Below, piece by piece: positions 8,810 to 17,729 of a stretch of 64,000 nt of DNA. A model generated the notes under the pieces. It saw only the letters and a program-made list of their open reading frames with translations, searched no databases and was not told where the DNA came from. Both the position numbers and the translations under genes were made by a program. Source of the stretch: Thermasporomyces sp036564245 (lineage in GTDB: Bacteria > Actinomycetota > Actinomycetes > Propionibacteriales > Actinopolymorphaceae); contig DATCKU010000067.1 of NCBI GenBank assembly GCA_036564245.1, positions 1-64,000 on the forward strand, written 5' to 3'. Position 1 is the first letter of the stretch, and every line of letters starts with the position of its first letter.

Positions 8810-10426
8810 CTACGGCAGAGTAAGTTCTTTGGTTCGCACCCAGTACCCCGCAAGCTCACCTGTCGCGAGGTGGCTCGCCGGCGCGCCATCGATCCACGCG
8901 GACTTGTCGAGCCACACGGTGGTGTCGCGTGACGTCACGACGTCGTTGGTGCCGAGCAGCCGGCCGTTCGCATCGTACGCGCGACCCCGATAGGTGCGGC
9001 CACGCCGCAAGATGGCTGCTCGGAAACCCTTGTACTGCACCTCGGCAACTGGGCCGCGCAGCATGGCGCGCTTGTTCTCGACAACCCACCAACCGGCCAG
9101 CGGACCGTCGTCCAACCGGTAGAAGATGCCTCGGTCGCCGAACCGTAGCCGGCGCCTCGTCATGGCAGTCGACGGATGGGACAACGTGACCTCGGTCCGG
9201 TCGAGCACCTGGCCGGTCGAGATGTCGAACGCGTACCCGGCGTGGCGTCCGGCTTGGAGCTTCACCGCGCGCGGCTCCGGCAGCTCCACGGGCGGATAGT
9301 CGTCGCGCAACGCGTCGGCCATGGCGATGAACTCGGTCGCTCCGGTCATCAACCACAGATGGACAAACTGGCTGATGTGCAACGAGTGGTAGCTCCCGGT
9401 CGCCAGGAACCCGTGCGGTACGCAATACATGGACGGCCGTCGCGGTACGCGCATGACCGAGAGGTAGCGCCGCATCGTCGTGACCGAACCGTCGAAGAGT
9501 GCCATCGCGGCGTCGGCTCTCGCGACCCGGTAGTAGTCCCAGAGCCCGAACAGAGCCGACATGTGGCCGTTGAAGACGTGGTCCGACCGTGACGGGTCAC
9601 CGACGTACGGATACTCGACCAGCCACAGCAGGTTGTGCTGGTCGACCCGGGTCACCCACGGTGCCGACTTGCTCGGCAGGTTGAGAAAGCTCGCGAACGT
9701 ACGACGGGCCGCCTCGAGCCACCGGCGTTCCCCGGTGATTTCGTACAGCCGGCTGAAGAAGCTCAGCACCTTGCCCTGGGCGAGACCGGAGTACCACGGT
9801 GCCCGCATCGTCTCGTTCGGATTCGCGTGGACGCGGAAGTCGAATGTGTACGGGAAGAACCAGGCGCCGCGGGACTCGACACGGTGCTCGACCAGGTGCT
9901 CGCCGTGGCGGAGAGCGAGTTCCAGATAGTGCCGGCGACCGTTCAGGCGATAGGTCTCGAGGCAGTTGAGACCGTGGCCGGCTTGGAAGTTTGGGTGCTC
10001 GTACAGGCGTCCGGCGATTTCGTACAGTCGTACGCCGTCGGCCGTCTGCGGCATCGAATCGTCGAGTACGACCGCTTGCCGGAGGGTGTACGGCATGGCC
10101 TTGCCGGAGAGCTCGTTCAACCGGAAGCCATCGCGCTGAAATGCGAAGCTGACTGTCGGCCGTGGCGCAGGTGTCCCGGGTGGCGCGGATCCGTCGTCGT
10201 GCTGCGCGATGCGCTCGGCCACGTTGCCTGTCGGCGGGACGGCCAGGTCGGCGCCGGCGGGGCGCGGTTTGGGCTGCACCGGCTCGACCGGTGTGACGCT
10301 GCTGCGCGGAGCGGAAGCCGGCTCCGATGGCGGCCTGCTGCGGGTGCGGCTAGCTGCGCTCGGCATGCAGCCAGTCGCGGCGGCGATCGCCGCCAGCGCA
10401 CCGCTCAGCATCACTCGACGCCGCAC
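8810..10426 (-). CDS. D-glucuronyl C5-epimerase family lipoprotein (copy 1)
   Basis: 538 residues. It has a signal peptide with lipobox AATGC, then a Pro/Ser-rich linker to about residue 80. The central alpha-helical domain carries the family signatures APWYSGLAQGK, NGHMSALFGLWDYY and YHSLHISQFVHL; the last corresponds to the YHTTHINQ-type region of animal glucuronyl C5-epimerases. The C-terminal 130 residues add a beta-rich module with two AGWWV/AGYWV repeats. It probably acts on uronic-acid-containing glycans outside the cell; the actual substrate and whether it epimerises or cleaves are unknown. GTG 10426 was chosen for the GGAAGG 7 nt upstream and the immediate basic start of the signal. 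A close paralogue lies at 12459-14120. Confidence 0.75.
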   Translation of the reverse strand: MRRRVMLSGALAAIAAATGCMPSAASRTRSRPPSEPASAPRSSVTPVEPVQPKPRPAGADLAVPPTGNVAERIAQHDDGSAPPGTPAPRPTVSFAFQRDGFRLNELSGKAMPYTLRQAVVLDDSMPQTADGVRLYEIAGRLYEHPNFQAGHGLNCLETYRLNGRRHYLELALRHGEHLVEHRVESRGAWFFPYTFDFRVHANPNETMRAPWYSGLAQGKVLSFFSRLYEITGERRWLEAARRTFASFLNLPSKSAPWVTRVDQHNLLWLVEYPYVGDPSRSDHVFNGHMSALFGLWDYYRVARADAAMALFDGSVTTMRRYLSVMRVPRRPSMYCVPHGFLATGSYHSLHISQFVHLWLMTGATEFIAMADALRDDYPPVELPEPRAVKLQAGRHAGYAFDISTGQVLDRTEVTLSHPSTAMTRRRLRFGDRGIFYRLDDGPLAGWWVVENKRAMLRGPVAEVQYKGFRAAILRRGRTYRGRAYDANGRLLGTNDVVTSRDTTVWLDKSAWIDGAPASHLATGELAGYWVRTKELTLP

Positions 10427-11027
10427 TGAGCCGCCTTCCGTCGTCGATGGTGTGATGGGCCCGAGAACCCCCCTGGCCCTGAGCCTGGCGAGTCCCCCCA
10501 ACGGGGGAAATCTACCGGCACGCGGCTCGACTGTGTCCTGTGGATCAGGGAGGCAGTGCGACTCCAGACCCGGACCGAGCTCGCGACTGGCATGGGACCA
10601 GACCGTTGTCCCGGGCCTGGTCCAGCCAGCACGTTGTTACCAACGGTAGTGCCGGCTCACCAGTTCCTTCGGCTGGACGTCGCGGCTGCCGGGTCAGTGA
10701 GTGCAGGCGTCGTGGCAGTCCGCTGTCCCGGCTGCTCGCCTTACCCGTCGGATCTGCACCGGCTCACGACGACTCGACGGCCGGGACGGCCACGCCGTGC
10801 GCACGACTGTGTCAGGGACGTCAGCCGACGTTTGCACCAGTCCCAGCGCAAGCCTGGATGAGGTACGGGGATTGACGAGATGAGAAGCTTCGAGTACGGA
10901 TGCCCGCAACCGCAGCACGGGCCCCTCGAATTTCCACTGGTCGCTAGCCGGAGGGGTTGGGATGACCGCCATCCTTGCGTTCATCGCCGCTTGAGGACGC
11001 TGTTACCCGTCGATCGAGGCGCCTGAC
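10427..11027. other. Intergenic, no supported gene
   Basis: This 601-nt gap separates the divergently transcribed epimerase-like gene and the 84-residue gene. Several open frames exist on both strands but none has a ribosome binding site plus plausible protein composition. The promoters of both flanking genes should lie here; I cannot assign them. Confidence 0.5.
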
Positions 11028-11282
11028 ATGGCAACCGTGCACGATCGCGACATCATGAGATGGCTTGCGGCCACTGGCCAGCCAGATGCCTTGCCATGGT
11101 CTAGCGGGTACTTCTTCGAGATCCGTTTCGGCGAGGAGCCCAGCAGGATGTCAGACGAGCCCAGTTCGATGATCTACGACGAAGAGTTCGTGAACCGCGT
11201 CATCACGGTTGATGCACCACAAGGCATTGTGACGATCATTTTCGACGAGCAGGGGCTGTTGAAGTCGCTCGAAATCTGCTGA
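11028..11282 (+). CDS. Small acidic hypothetical protein
   Basis: 84 residues, pI clearly acidic, with no signal peptide or membrane segment. The sequence alternates short predicted strands (YFFEIRFGEE, VITVDAPQGIVTIIFDEQ) with turns, like a small alpha/beta fold. Codon use is less GC-biased than in the neighbours. Its size and acidity resemble immunity proteins of toxin systems, but no toxin is adjacent, so this is only a suggestion. It lies in the opposite direction to the two epimerase-like genes that flank the island. Confidence 0.55.
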   Translation: MATVHDRDIMRWLAATGQPDALPWSSGYFFEIRFGEEPSRMSDEPSSMIYDEEFVNRVITVDAPQGIVTIIFDEQGLLKSLEIC

Positions 11283-11726
11283 GACGACTCGTTCGCGGCG
11301 TTCCTCGGCGCAGCCCTAAACTCTCCCTCCGAGCTCGCGGAGTATCTGTAGGAAACGCTGCCAACGACTGAGTAGGCGCACCTCGCCGGCCGACCCGCTC
11401 GACCCTCGGTTGCTCGTATCTCCGCACGCCGGCGTACTGATGCGGCCATCACGTACGACCACCCCGCCGACCTCGTGCAGGCCCGCGGGTAACGCCTACC
11501 ACCGACAAGGCCCCAGCTGGCCCGCCGACGGAGTGTCGCACCTGTTGCGACAGATTCCTTCTTGTCGCAAAGAGCCGACACGATGTACCACTAGCTGTCG
11601 GCCCAGCAGCTTCGACGTACTAGAGCCCAGACAGTGGGAGGTCGATCAGTGGATAAGCCGGCGACAGTCGGATAGCAGGTCTCAGCCTGCTCTTCGAGAG
11701 TTATGGCAATACTTAGGAGTCAACCA
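11283..11726. other. Intergenic region with TGTCGCA inverted repeats
   Basis: This 444-nt gap lies between the two island genes. It holds three alternating half-sites: TGTCGCA (11534-11540), TGCGACA (11546-11552) and TGTCGCA (11563-11569). No gene is supported. Confidence 0.5.
11534..11569. promoter_or_regulatory. Operator-like triple half-site TGTCGCA/TGCGACA/TGTCGCA
   Basis: The first two half-sites form a perfect inverted repeat around CCTGT. The second and third form TTGCGACA-N10-TGTCGCAA. The spacing would place successive sites on similar faces of the helix. They lie about 160 nt upstream of the 172-residue gene. The regulator is unknown. Confidence 0.35.
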
Positions 11727-12245
11727 ATGAGGATGAATGCCAGCATGCGGCGGCTGCTGGAAGGGCTATCGATCGACTATCGCCAGGAGCTTCCTGACGA
11801 CGCCGCCTACGTTCTGGAATCTGGCTGGCAGGTAGGGCCGCAAGGGGCACTCCTGCTGCGGGCGCTCTGGGGCAGCGGCTGGGGAAGGGATATCAATCCA
11901 GCTGAGCTTGGCAACTATGAGTACGAAGTCAACGACGTCTATGTACCGCTCCGCGACCTCGCGGTGGATATGGACACTTATCTTTCGAAGGCTGTCAGCC
12001 GTACCATGTCGTTCACTGTCCGGATGCTCGAACAGGCTAAGACGCTGCCTGAAGCGGACAAGCTTCTCTCTCTAGTCAGTGTGGCGATCGATATTGACAG
12101 CGAGGACTTCCTTCTCCAAGGTGGGATCGTCCGCTTCTTCACCACACGAGGCAACTACCCGTCTTGGTTGAGCGATCTGGAAGGATTCGAGCTGGAGGCT
12201 CTCGCCTTGCTTCACTTGGACGATATTCCGTTGAAGCCAGCTTGA
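11727..12245 (+). CDS. Hypothetical protein, possible orphan immunity-type protein
   Basis: 172 residues, acidic, cytoplasmic by appearance. Predicted helices run through LPDDAAYVLESGWQVGPQG and the leucine-rich stretch MLEQAKTLPEADKLL; the C-terminal third is strands plus a short helix. ATG 11727 was chosen for AGGAG seven nt upstream; an in-frame ATG at 11703 has no such signal. Codon use is visibly less GC-rich than that of the flanking genes, which fits recent acquisition. I do not recognise the family. Contact-dependent immunity proteins often have this size and charge, but no partner toxin is present. Confidence 0.6.
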   Translation: MRMNASMRRLLEGLSIDYRQELPDDAAYVLESGWQVGPQGALLLRALWGSGWGRDINPAELGNYEYEVNDVYVPLRDLAVDMDTYLSKAVSRTMSFTVRMLEQAKTLPEADKLLSLVSVAIDIDSEDFLLQGGIVRFFTTRGNYPSWLSDLEGFELEALALLHLDDIPLKPA

Positions 12246-12458
12246 CCGTAATCACAAGTGCATGCCACGTCAAAGTGAAGACAGTGACGGTCTACGTAGT
12301 TACCTCGACCTGTTGAGGTCGGGCCTGCGGAGTAGCGATGAGGCTTTCTGACTAAGAGCCTTCTTAGAGAAGGAACGAATTGATCCTGAGGATACTCGCG
12401 TCCAGAACTTCACCCGAAGGCAAGGCTAGCTCTTTCGGCCCAAGCGAGCTCTAAACGA

Positions 12459-14120
12459 TCACCCTGGACTGGCCGGTTCGTAGTCGGACACACCGCCGGC
12501 GACCGTTACCCACCAGCCGGCGTAGCGACCCGACGCCAGGCGGATCGCCGAACGGCCTTCCAACCACCCGCTCCTGTCGACACTTACGACCGTATTCTCG
12601 TCGAATGGCACACGTCGGGTCTCGACACGATTGCCCACAGCGTCAAGTTTGGCGAGCACATACGAGCGCCCGGCTTCGAATACCATGCGTCGATGGCCGC
12701 GGTACGAAATGACTGCGACCGGCCCACGGATCATCACCTTACCTGCTTCCTCTCGCACCCACGTGTCATAGAGGGCACGAGGGCCGGAGGCAAGCCGGTA
12801 GTAGACGCCGCCAGGCATGTCCGGCTGCCCGCGCAGCCGCATGCGTCGTACCGTGGTTGCAGTTGCCGCATGCTGGAGTGCGACCTCGCGTCGCTCGAGC
12901 ACCCGATTGGTCGCCAAGTCCACGCGGTAGCCGACATGGTTCCCGGCACGCAGGTCGACGGTTCGGCGTCGGGCAAGCACGGGATACGGATTGTCGTCTC
13001 GTAAGGTCTCTGCGAACTGGATGAATACCGCCTTCCTGGTCATGAGCCACAGCTGGACGAACTGTTCCACATGCAACCTGTGGTAGGTGTTGGCGGCATC
13101 GGCGCCGTGCGTGAGGCAGTAACGAGAAGGCCGACCAGGAACTCGAATGTCACCGAGATGCTCGAGGATCGTCGTGACACCGCCGTCATACAGCGCAAGG
13201 GCATCAGGATTCCGGCTCAGCTTGTAGTACTCCCACAGCCCGAAGACGGCTGCTAGGTGACCGTTGTAGATGATGTCGGAGTCGGCGAGTGTCGCGCCGG
13301 GATGCTGGACGAACCACACAAGCTTGTCAGAGTCGACCGCCACGAACCACGGCCCGTCCTGCTTCATGGATGATGGCCCCGGAAGCAAGAGTCCCACGAC
13401 GAAGCTGGCGAACGTGCGATCCGCTGCCTCTCGCCACTTCTCGCTGCCAGTGACATGGGCGAGACGGGAGAACAAGCTCAGCGCCTTACCCTGCGCAAGC
13501 CCGCTGAACCACGGCGCATGCACCATGTCATCGGGATTTCCGTGGAGGGGAAAGTCGAACGTGTACGGATAGAACCAAGCACCCCGCCACGCGACCCTGG
13601 TATCTATCAACCGCTGCGCCTGGGCTTCTGCTCGTTCGAGAAAAAACCGATCTCCGGTCTGACGATACGACTCAAGGTTCTCCAAGCCGAAGTTCGCCTG
13701 ATAGTTGGGATGGTCGAAGTAGCGGCCGTCCACCTCGACCATCCGGACGCCATGCTTGTCGTGAACATCCTCGTCTCGACGCGGCGCGCGAACGTTTGGA
13801 CCTCGCGGAAGCTGCGCGCCATCAAGGTCGTGGAACGAGAAGCCAGCTCGGTGGAACGTCACACGTAAGCGAGGAAGCTCCACACGCGTTCCAGGAGGAG
13901 CCGAGCCATCGTCGGTCTCGCGCAGCCTCACCTCGACGTCGCGTGAGGGTGCACGAGCACCGGTCGTCGCCGACCGCACGCCCGTCGCTTGAGGATCCTC
14001 ATCGATTGTCGGCGAAGCATGGCACGACGTGGCGAGAACCCCGGCGACAATCCAGCACGCAACCAGCCGCCACAGCACATGACCACGGTTCACGCGCCTT
14101 CTGCGGCCAGCGCCCGACAT
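12459..14120 (-). CDS. D-glucuronyl C5-epimerase family lipoprotein (copy 2)
   Basis: 553 residues from ATG 14120. It is a lipoprotein signal protein (lipobox LATSC) with the same architecture as the gene at 8810: linker, helical epimerase-like domain with APWFSGLAQGKALSLFSRL, YNGHLAAVFGLWEYY and YHRLHVEQFVQLWL, then a beta-rich C-terminal module ending in YAGWWV. The two are clear paralogues, alignable along most of their length. The start is uncertain: GTG 14093 with AGAAGG three nt upstream is an alternative that still yields a full signal peptide. A perfect 14-bp inverted repeat (14075-14088 and 14150-14163) brackets both candidate starts. Likely extracellular glycan processing; substrate unknown. 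Confidence 0.72.
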   Translation of the reverse strand: MSGAGRRRRVNRGHVLWRLVACWIVAGVLATSCHASPTIDEDPQATGVRSATTGARAPSRDVEVRLRETDDGSAPPGTRVELPRLRVTFHRAGFSFHDLDGAQLPRGPNVRAPRRDEDVHDKHGVRMVEVDGRYFDHPNYQANFGLENLESYRQTGDRFFLERAEAQAQRLIDTRVAWRGAWFYPYTFDFPLHGNPDDMVHAPWFSGLAQGKALSLFSRLAHVTGSEKWREAADRTFASFVVGLLLPGPSSMKQDGPWFVAVDSDKLVWFVQHPGATLADSDIIYNGHLAAVFGLWEYYKLSRNPDALALYDGGVTTILEHLGDIRVPGRPSRYCLTHGADAANTYHRLHVEQFVQLWLMTRKAVFIQFAETLRDDNPYPVLARRRTVDLRAGNHVGYRVDLATNRVLERREVALQHAATATTVRRMRLRGQPDMPGGVYYRLASGPRALYDTWVREEAGKVMIRGPVAVISYRGHRRMVFEAGRSYVLAKLDAVGNRVETRRVPFDENTVVSVDRSGWLEGRSAIRLASGRYAGWWVTVAGGVSDYEPASPG

Positions 14121-14193
14121 CGTGCCGACGTCTGGCGAAGTCGCGCTCCCCGTGGTCATGTGCAGCTGTGGCGATAGACCCGATGCCGGACGA

Positions 14194-15204
14194 TCAGCTG
14201 TCGGAGCTGAACGCGGCGTCGAAGGACTCCGCCGACGGCTCGATCTCGCAGAGCGCACGGACGACCTTCAGCGCCTCGGGAGCGCCGATCAGCCGGTCCA
14301 TGCCGGCGTCCTCCCACTCAACCGAGATCGGTCCGTCGTAGCCGATCGCGTTGAGCGCGCGGAAGCAGTCCTCCCACGGCACGTCGCCGCGACCCGTCGA
14401 GACGAAGTCCCAACCACGACGCAGGTCACCCCACGGCAGGTGCGACGACAGCCGCCCGTTGCGGCCGTTGCCCACCCGACGCTTGGCGTCCTTGCAGTCG
14501 ACGTGGTAGATGCGGTCCTTGAAGTCGAGGATGAACCCCACCGGGTCGAGGTCCTGCCACACGAAGTGGCTCGGGTCCCAGTTCAACCCGAACGCCGGGC
14601 GGTGGTTGATCGCTTCCAACGTCCGAACGGTCGTCCAGTAGTCGTACGCGATCTCGCTCGGGTGCACCTCGTGCGCGAACCGCACACCCACCTCGTCGAA
14701 CACGTCGAGGATCGGGTTCCACCGGTCGGCGAAGTCCTTGTATCCCGCGTCGACAAGCTCAGCCGACGCGGGCGGGAACATCGCGACGTACTTCCAGATC
14801 GACGATCCGGTGAAGCCCACCACGGTCTTGACGCCGAGCTTCGCCGCCGCCCGGGCGGTCATCTTCATCTCCTCGGCGGCCCGCTGGCGCACACCCTCCG
14901 GATCACCGTCGCCCCAGATCCTGGCGGGCAGGATGGCCTTGTGCCGCTCGTCGATCGGGTCGTCGCACACCGCCTGACCCTTGAGATGGTTGGAGATCGC
15001 CCAGACCTTGAGGTTGTACTTCTCCAGCGTGTCGAGCTTGTGTTGGACGTACTTGTCGTCCTCCACCGCCTTCCAGACATCCAAGTGGTCGCCCCAGCAG
15101 GCGATCTCCAGACCGTCGTAGCCCCACTCGGAAGCCAGACGACACATTTCCTCGAACGGTAGGTCGGCCCACTGGCCGGTGAACAACGTGACGGGACGCG
15201 GCAT
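14194..15204 (-). CDS. Sugar phosphate isomerase/epimerase (xylose-isomerase-like TIM barrel)
   Basis: 336 residues with the AP-endonuclease-2-type TIM-barrel pattern. Metal ligands are visible: Glu in FAHEVHPSE, Asp/His in NWDPSHF, His in IYHVDCKD, and Glu in ISVEWED near the end. Members isomerise or epimerise sugars and inositols with divalent metal. The gene follows the Gfo/Idh oxidoreductase with a 16-nt gap, and such pairs often oxidise then isomerise a 3-keto sugar or inositol. ATG 15204 has a strong AGGAGGAGAGGGAG upstream; the longer open frame to 15696 lies inside the next gene and is rejected. Confidence 0.85.
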   Translation of the reverse strand: MPRPVTLFTGQWADLPFEEMCRLASEWGYDGLEIACWGDHLDVWKAVEDDKYVQHKLDTLEKYNLKVWAISNHLKGQAVCDDPIDERHKAILPARIWGDGDPEGVRQRAAEEMKMTARAAAKLGVKTVVGFTGSSIWKYVAMFPPASAELVDAGYKDFADRWNPILDVFDEVGVRFAHEVHPSEIAYDYWTTVRTLEAINHRPAFGLNWDPSHFVWQDLDPVGFILDFKDRIYHVDCKDAKRRVGNGRNGRLSSHLPWGDLRRGWDFVSTGRGDVPWEDCFRALNAIGYDGPISVEWEDAGMDRLIGAPEALKVVRALCEIEPSAESFDAAFSSDS

Positions 15205-15220
15205 CTCCCTCTCCTCCTTG

Positions 15221-16399
15221 TCAAGCGCTTGCGATCGAGACCCAGCCAGATCCGGATGTGGCACTCTTCTCCACAGCATCGAGCACCTGCTGCACCTGCA
15301 GACCGTCGGCAAAGCTCGGCTCCGGATCGGTGCCGTTGCCGATCGCCGTGACGAAGTCGTAGACCTCGTGGGTGAAGCTGTGCTCCCAGCCGATGATGTG
15401 ACCGGCCGGCCACCAGGCGGACATGTACGGGTGCTCTGCCTCGGTGATGAGCACGCGCCGGAATCCCTGCGTGGTGTTGTCGTCCTCGTCGAGGTAGAGC
15501 TCGAGCTCGTTGAGTCGCTCCAGGTCGAAGACGAGCGAACCCTTCGAGCCGTTGATCTCGATCCGCAGGCCATTCTTGCGGCCGAGGGCGAACCGCGTCG
15601 CCTCATACGTAGCAACCGCTCCGCCGGACAGCCGCGCGACGAACAGCGCACAGTCGTCCACCGTGACCTGTCCGCGTTCGCTCGATCCCGTGCCACGCAG
15701 GCCCTCGGTCGAGGCCACCAACGGCCGTTCCTTGATGAACGTCTCGGTCAGCCCGCTCACGCCGGTGATGGTCTGTCCGGTGATGAACTGGCTGAGGTCG
15801 ACGATGTGCGAGGCGATGTCGCCGAGCGCTCCCGACCCCGCCTCTTCCTTCTTCAACCGCCAGACCAGCGGGAACTCCGGATCCACGATCCAGTCCTGCA
15901 GGTAGACCGCCCGGACGTGACGGATCGTGCCCAGCTTGCCGTCCTGCACGAGCTTGCGGGCGAACGCGGCGGCCGGCACCCGGCGGTAGTTGAAGGCGAC
16001 CATGGCCTTCACGCCCTTGCTGGCAGCGGCCTCGGCGGCCTTCACCATCTCCCGCGCTTCCTCGACCGTGTTGGCAAGGGGCTTCTCACACAGCACGTGC
16101 TTGCCTGCCTCGAGCGCGGCGATCGCTACCTCGGCGTGGTTGCCACCCGGGCTGCAGATGTCGATCAACCCGACGTCGTCCCGGTTGACCAGTGCACGCC
16201 AGTCGGTTTCGTACGACTTCCATCCAAACTTCGCCGCGGCCGCCGCGACGTTGTCCTTGTTGCGGCCACAGATCGCCGTCATCTCCACGGCGTACGGCAG
16301 GTCGAAGGCGGCGTTCACGGTGCGCCAGGCTTGCGAGTGCGCCTGGCCCATGAAGGCGTAACCCACCATGCCGACGCCGAGCGTTGGCTTGTCCGTCAT
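15221..16399 (-). CDS. Gfo/Idh/MocA family oxidoreductase
   Basis: 392 residues. The N-terminal Rossmann fold starts GVGMVGYAFMGQAHSQAW, and the family motif GKHVLCEKPLA with the catalytic Lys sits at about residues 95-105. The C-terminal domain carries the expected DIASHIVDLSQF His/Asp motif. It oxidises a sugar, inositol or derivative using NAD(P). ATG 16399 has TAAGGAG upstream. The upstream gap (16400-16535) to xylA holds a copy of the ATGACCATGTGCACTA repeat. Probably part of the sugar-catabolism unit with the TIM-barrel gene downstream. Confidence 0.88.
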   Translation of the reverse strand: MTDKPTLGVGMVGYAFMGQAHSQAWRTVNAAFDLPYAVEMTAICGRNKDNVAAAAAKFGWKSYETDWRALVNRDDVGLIDICSPGGNHAEVAIAALEAGKHVLCEKPLANTVEEAREMVKAAEAAASKGVKAMVAFNYRRVPAAAFARKLVQDGKLGTIRHVRAVYLQDWIVDPEFPLVWRLKKEEAGSGALGDIASHIVDLSQFITGQTITGVSGLTETFIKERPLVASTEGLRGTGSSERGQVTVDDCALFVARLSGGAVATYEATRFALGRKNGLRIEINGSKGSLVFDLERLNELELYLDEDDNTTQGFRRVLITEAEHPYMSAWWPAGHIIGWEHSFTHEVYDFVTAIGNGTDPEPSFADGLQVQQVLDAVEKSATSGSGWVSIASA

Positions 16400-16500
16400 G
16401 CCCTACTCCTTATCTTCGTCACAAAGCCAGGGTGGTCTGCGGTCCTTTGCTCGGGAGAGTCGCTCACGCTTCCCCGTCCGGCCGGTGTCCCGCGACGCTT

Positions 16501-16515
16501 AGTGCACATGGTCAT
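16501..16515 (-). repeat. Partial copy of the ATGACCATGTGCACTA intergenic repeat
   Basis: Read on the minus strand, this is CATGACCATGTGCACT, the head of the 75-nt elements seen at 19091, 33649 and 40023. The following bases diverge, so only the head is kept. It lies in the 136-nt gap between xylA and the Gfo/Idh gene. Confidence 0.5.
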
Positions 16516-16535
16516 GCGTGGAGGTGTCCCCTTTC

Positions 16536-17729
16536 CTACCGAACGCCGAGCAGGTGGTCCATGGCCAGCTGGTCGAGGCGTTCGAACGCCATGCCACGGT
16601 CTGCCAGCTCCGCGACACGGGCGTCGCTCCAATCCTCTTCGAGCAGGTTGGCATAGGTCTCCCCCTCGGCCAGAGTCGGACGCGCGAGCTCGTCCAGCTT
16701 GGCCGCCCGCAGCGCCTCCTGGACCTCAGGATCGCTACGGAACGCCTTCACCTTTTCACGGAGGATGAGGTAGTTGCGGATACAACCGCGCGCGGACTCC
16801 CACACGCCGTCCATGTCTTCCGTACGCGGCGGCTTGAAGTCGAAGTGCCGCGGGCCGTCGTAGCGTGGCCGCTCCGAGCCGTCCGGAGCCGTCCCGCCCT
16901 CCAGCGTGTCGACCACCCAGAACGCACCGCGCAGGTTGCCGGCACCGAACCGCAGGTCCTGGTCGAACTTCGGCCCGTTCTGCCCGTTGAGATCGACGTG
17001 GAAGAGCTTGCCGTGCCAGAGCGCCTGGGCGATGCCATGCGCGAAGTTCATGCCGGCCATCTCCTCGTGCCCGACCTCCGGGTTGAGCCCGACGATCTCC
17101 GGGTGCTCCAGCTCGTTGATGAAGGCCAGCGCGTGACCGATGGTCGGCAACAGGATGTCGCCGCGGGGCTCGTTCGGCTTCGGCTCGATCGCGAACCGGA
17201 TGTCGTAACCCTTGTCGAGGACGTACTGGCAGAGGATGTCGAACGCTTCCTTCATCCGGTCCAGCGCGGTGCGAACGTCCTTCGCCGCCCCGGACTCCGC
17301 GCCCTCGCGTCCGCCCCAGCAGACGTACGTCTTCGCGCCCAGCTCCGCCGCAAGGTCGAGGTTGGCCATCACCTTGCGGATCGCGAACCGCCGCACGTCC
17401 CGATCGTTGGCGGTGAACGCGCCGTCTTTGAAGATCGGGTGACCGAAGAGGTTGGTGGTCGCCATCGGGACGATGAGACCGGTCTCGTCCAGCGCCTTCT
17501 TGAAACTCGCGATCGCGGCGTCGCGCTCGGATGGGCTCGCGTCGAACGGGAACAGGTCGTTGTCGTGGAACGTCACGCCGTAGGCGCCGATCTCGGCGAG
17601 CTTGTGGACCCCGTACGCCGGATCGAGTGGCTTGCGTACAGCCGTACCGAAGACGTCGACGCCTTGCCAGCCGACCGTCCAGAGCCCGAAAGAGAACTTG
17701 TCCTCACGGGTGGGTGTGTAGTCGTTCAT
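16536..17729 (-). CDS. xylA: Xylose isomerase
   Basis: 397 residues, the length of class I (actinobacterial) xylose isomerases. Catalytic and metal residues are recognisable: His in GVTFHDND, Glu and Lys in FAIEPKPNEPRGD, Glu and His in NPEVGHEEMAG, and Asp residues in FHVDLNGQ. It interconverts D-xylose and D-xylulose in the cytoplasm and feeds xylB. ATG 17729 has GGGAG upstream. Its first 26 nt overlap the 3' end of the ROK regulator gene on the same strand. The open frame continues upstream to 18458 inside that gene, but that part is not xylose isomerase. Confidence 0.95.
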   Translation of the reverse strand: MNDYTPTREDKFSFGLWTVGWQGVDVFGTAVRKPLDPAYGVHKLAEIGAYGVTFHDNDLFPFDASPSERDAAIASFKKALDETGLIVPMATTNLFGHPIFKDGAFTANDRDVRRFAIRKVMANLDLAAELGAKTYVCWGGREGAESGAAKDVRTALDRMKEAFDILCQYVLDKGYDIRFAIEPKPNEPRGDILLPTIGHALAFINELEHPEIVGLNPEVGHEEMAGMNFAHGIAQALWHGKLFHVDLNGQNGPKFDQDLRFGAGNLRGAFWVVDTLEGGTAPDGSERPRYDGPRHFDFKPPRTEDMDGVWESARGCIRNYLILREKVKAFRSDPEVQEALRAAKLDELARPTLAEGETYANLLEEDWSDARVAELADRGMAFERLDQLAMDHLLGVR

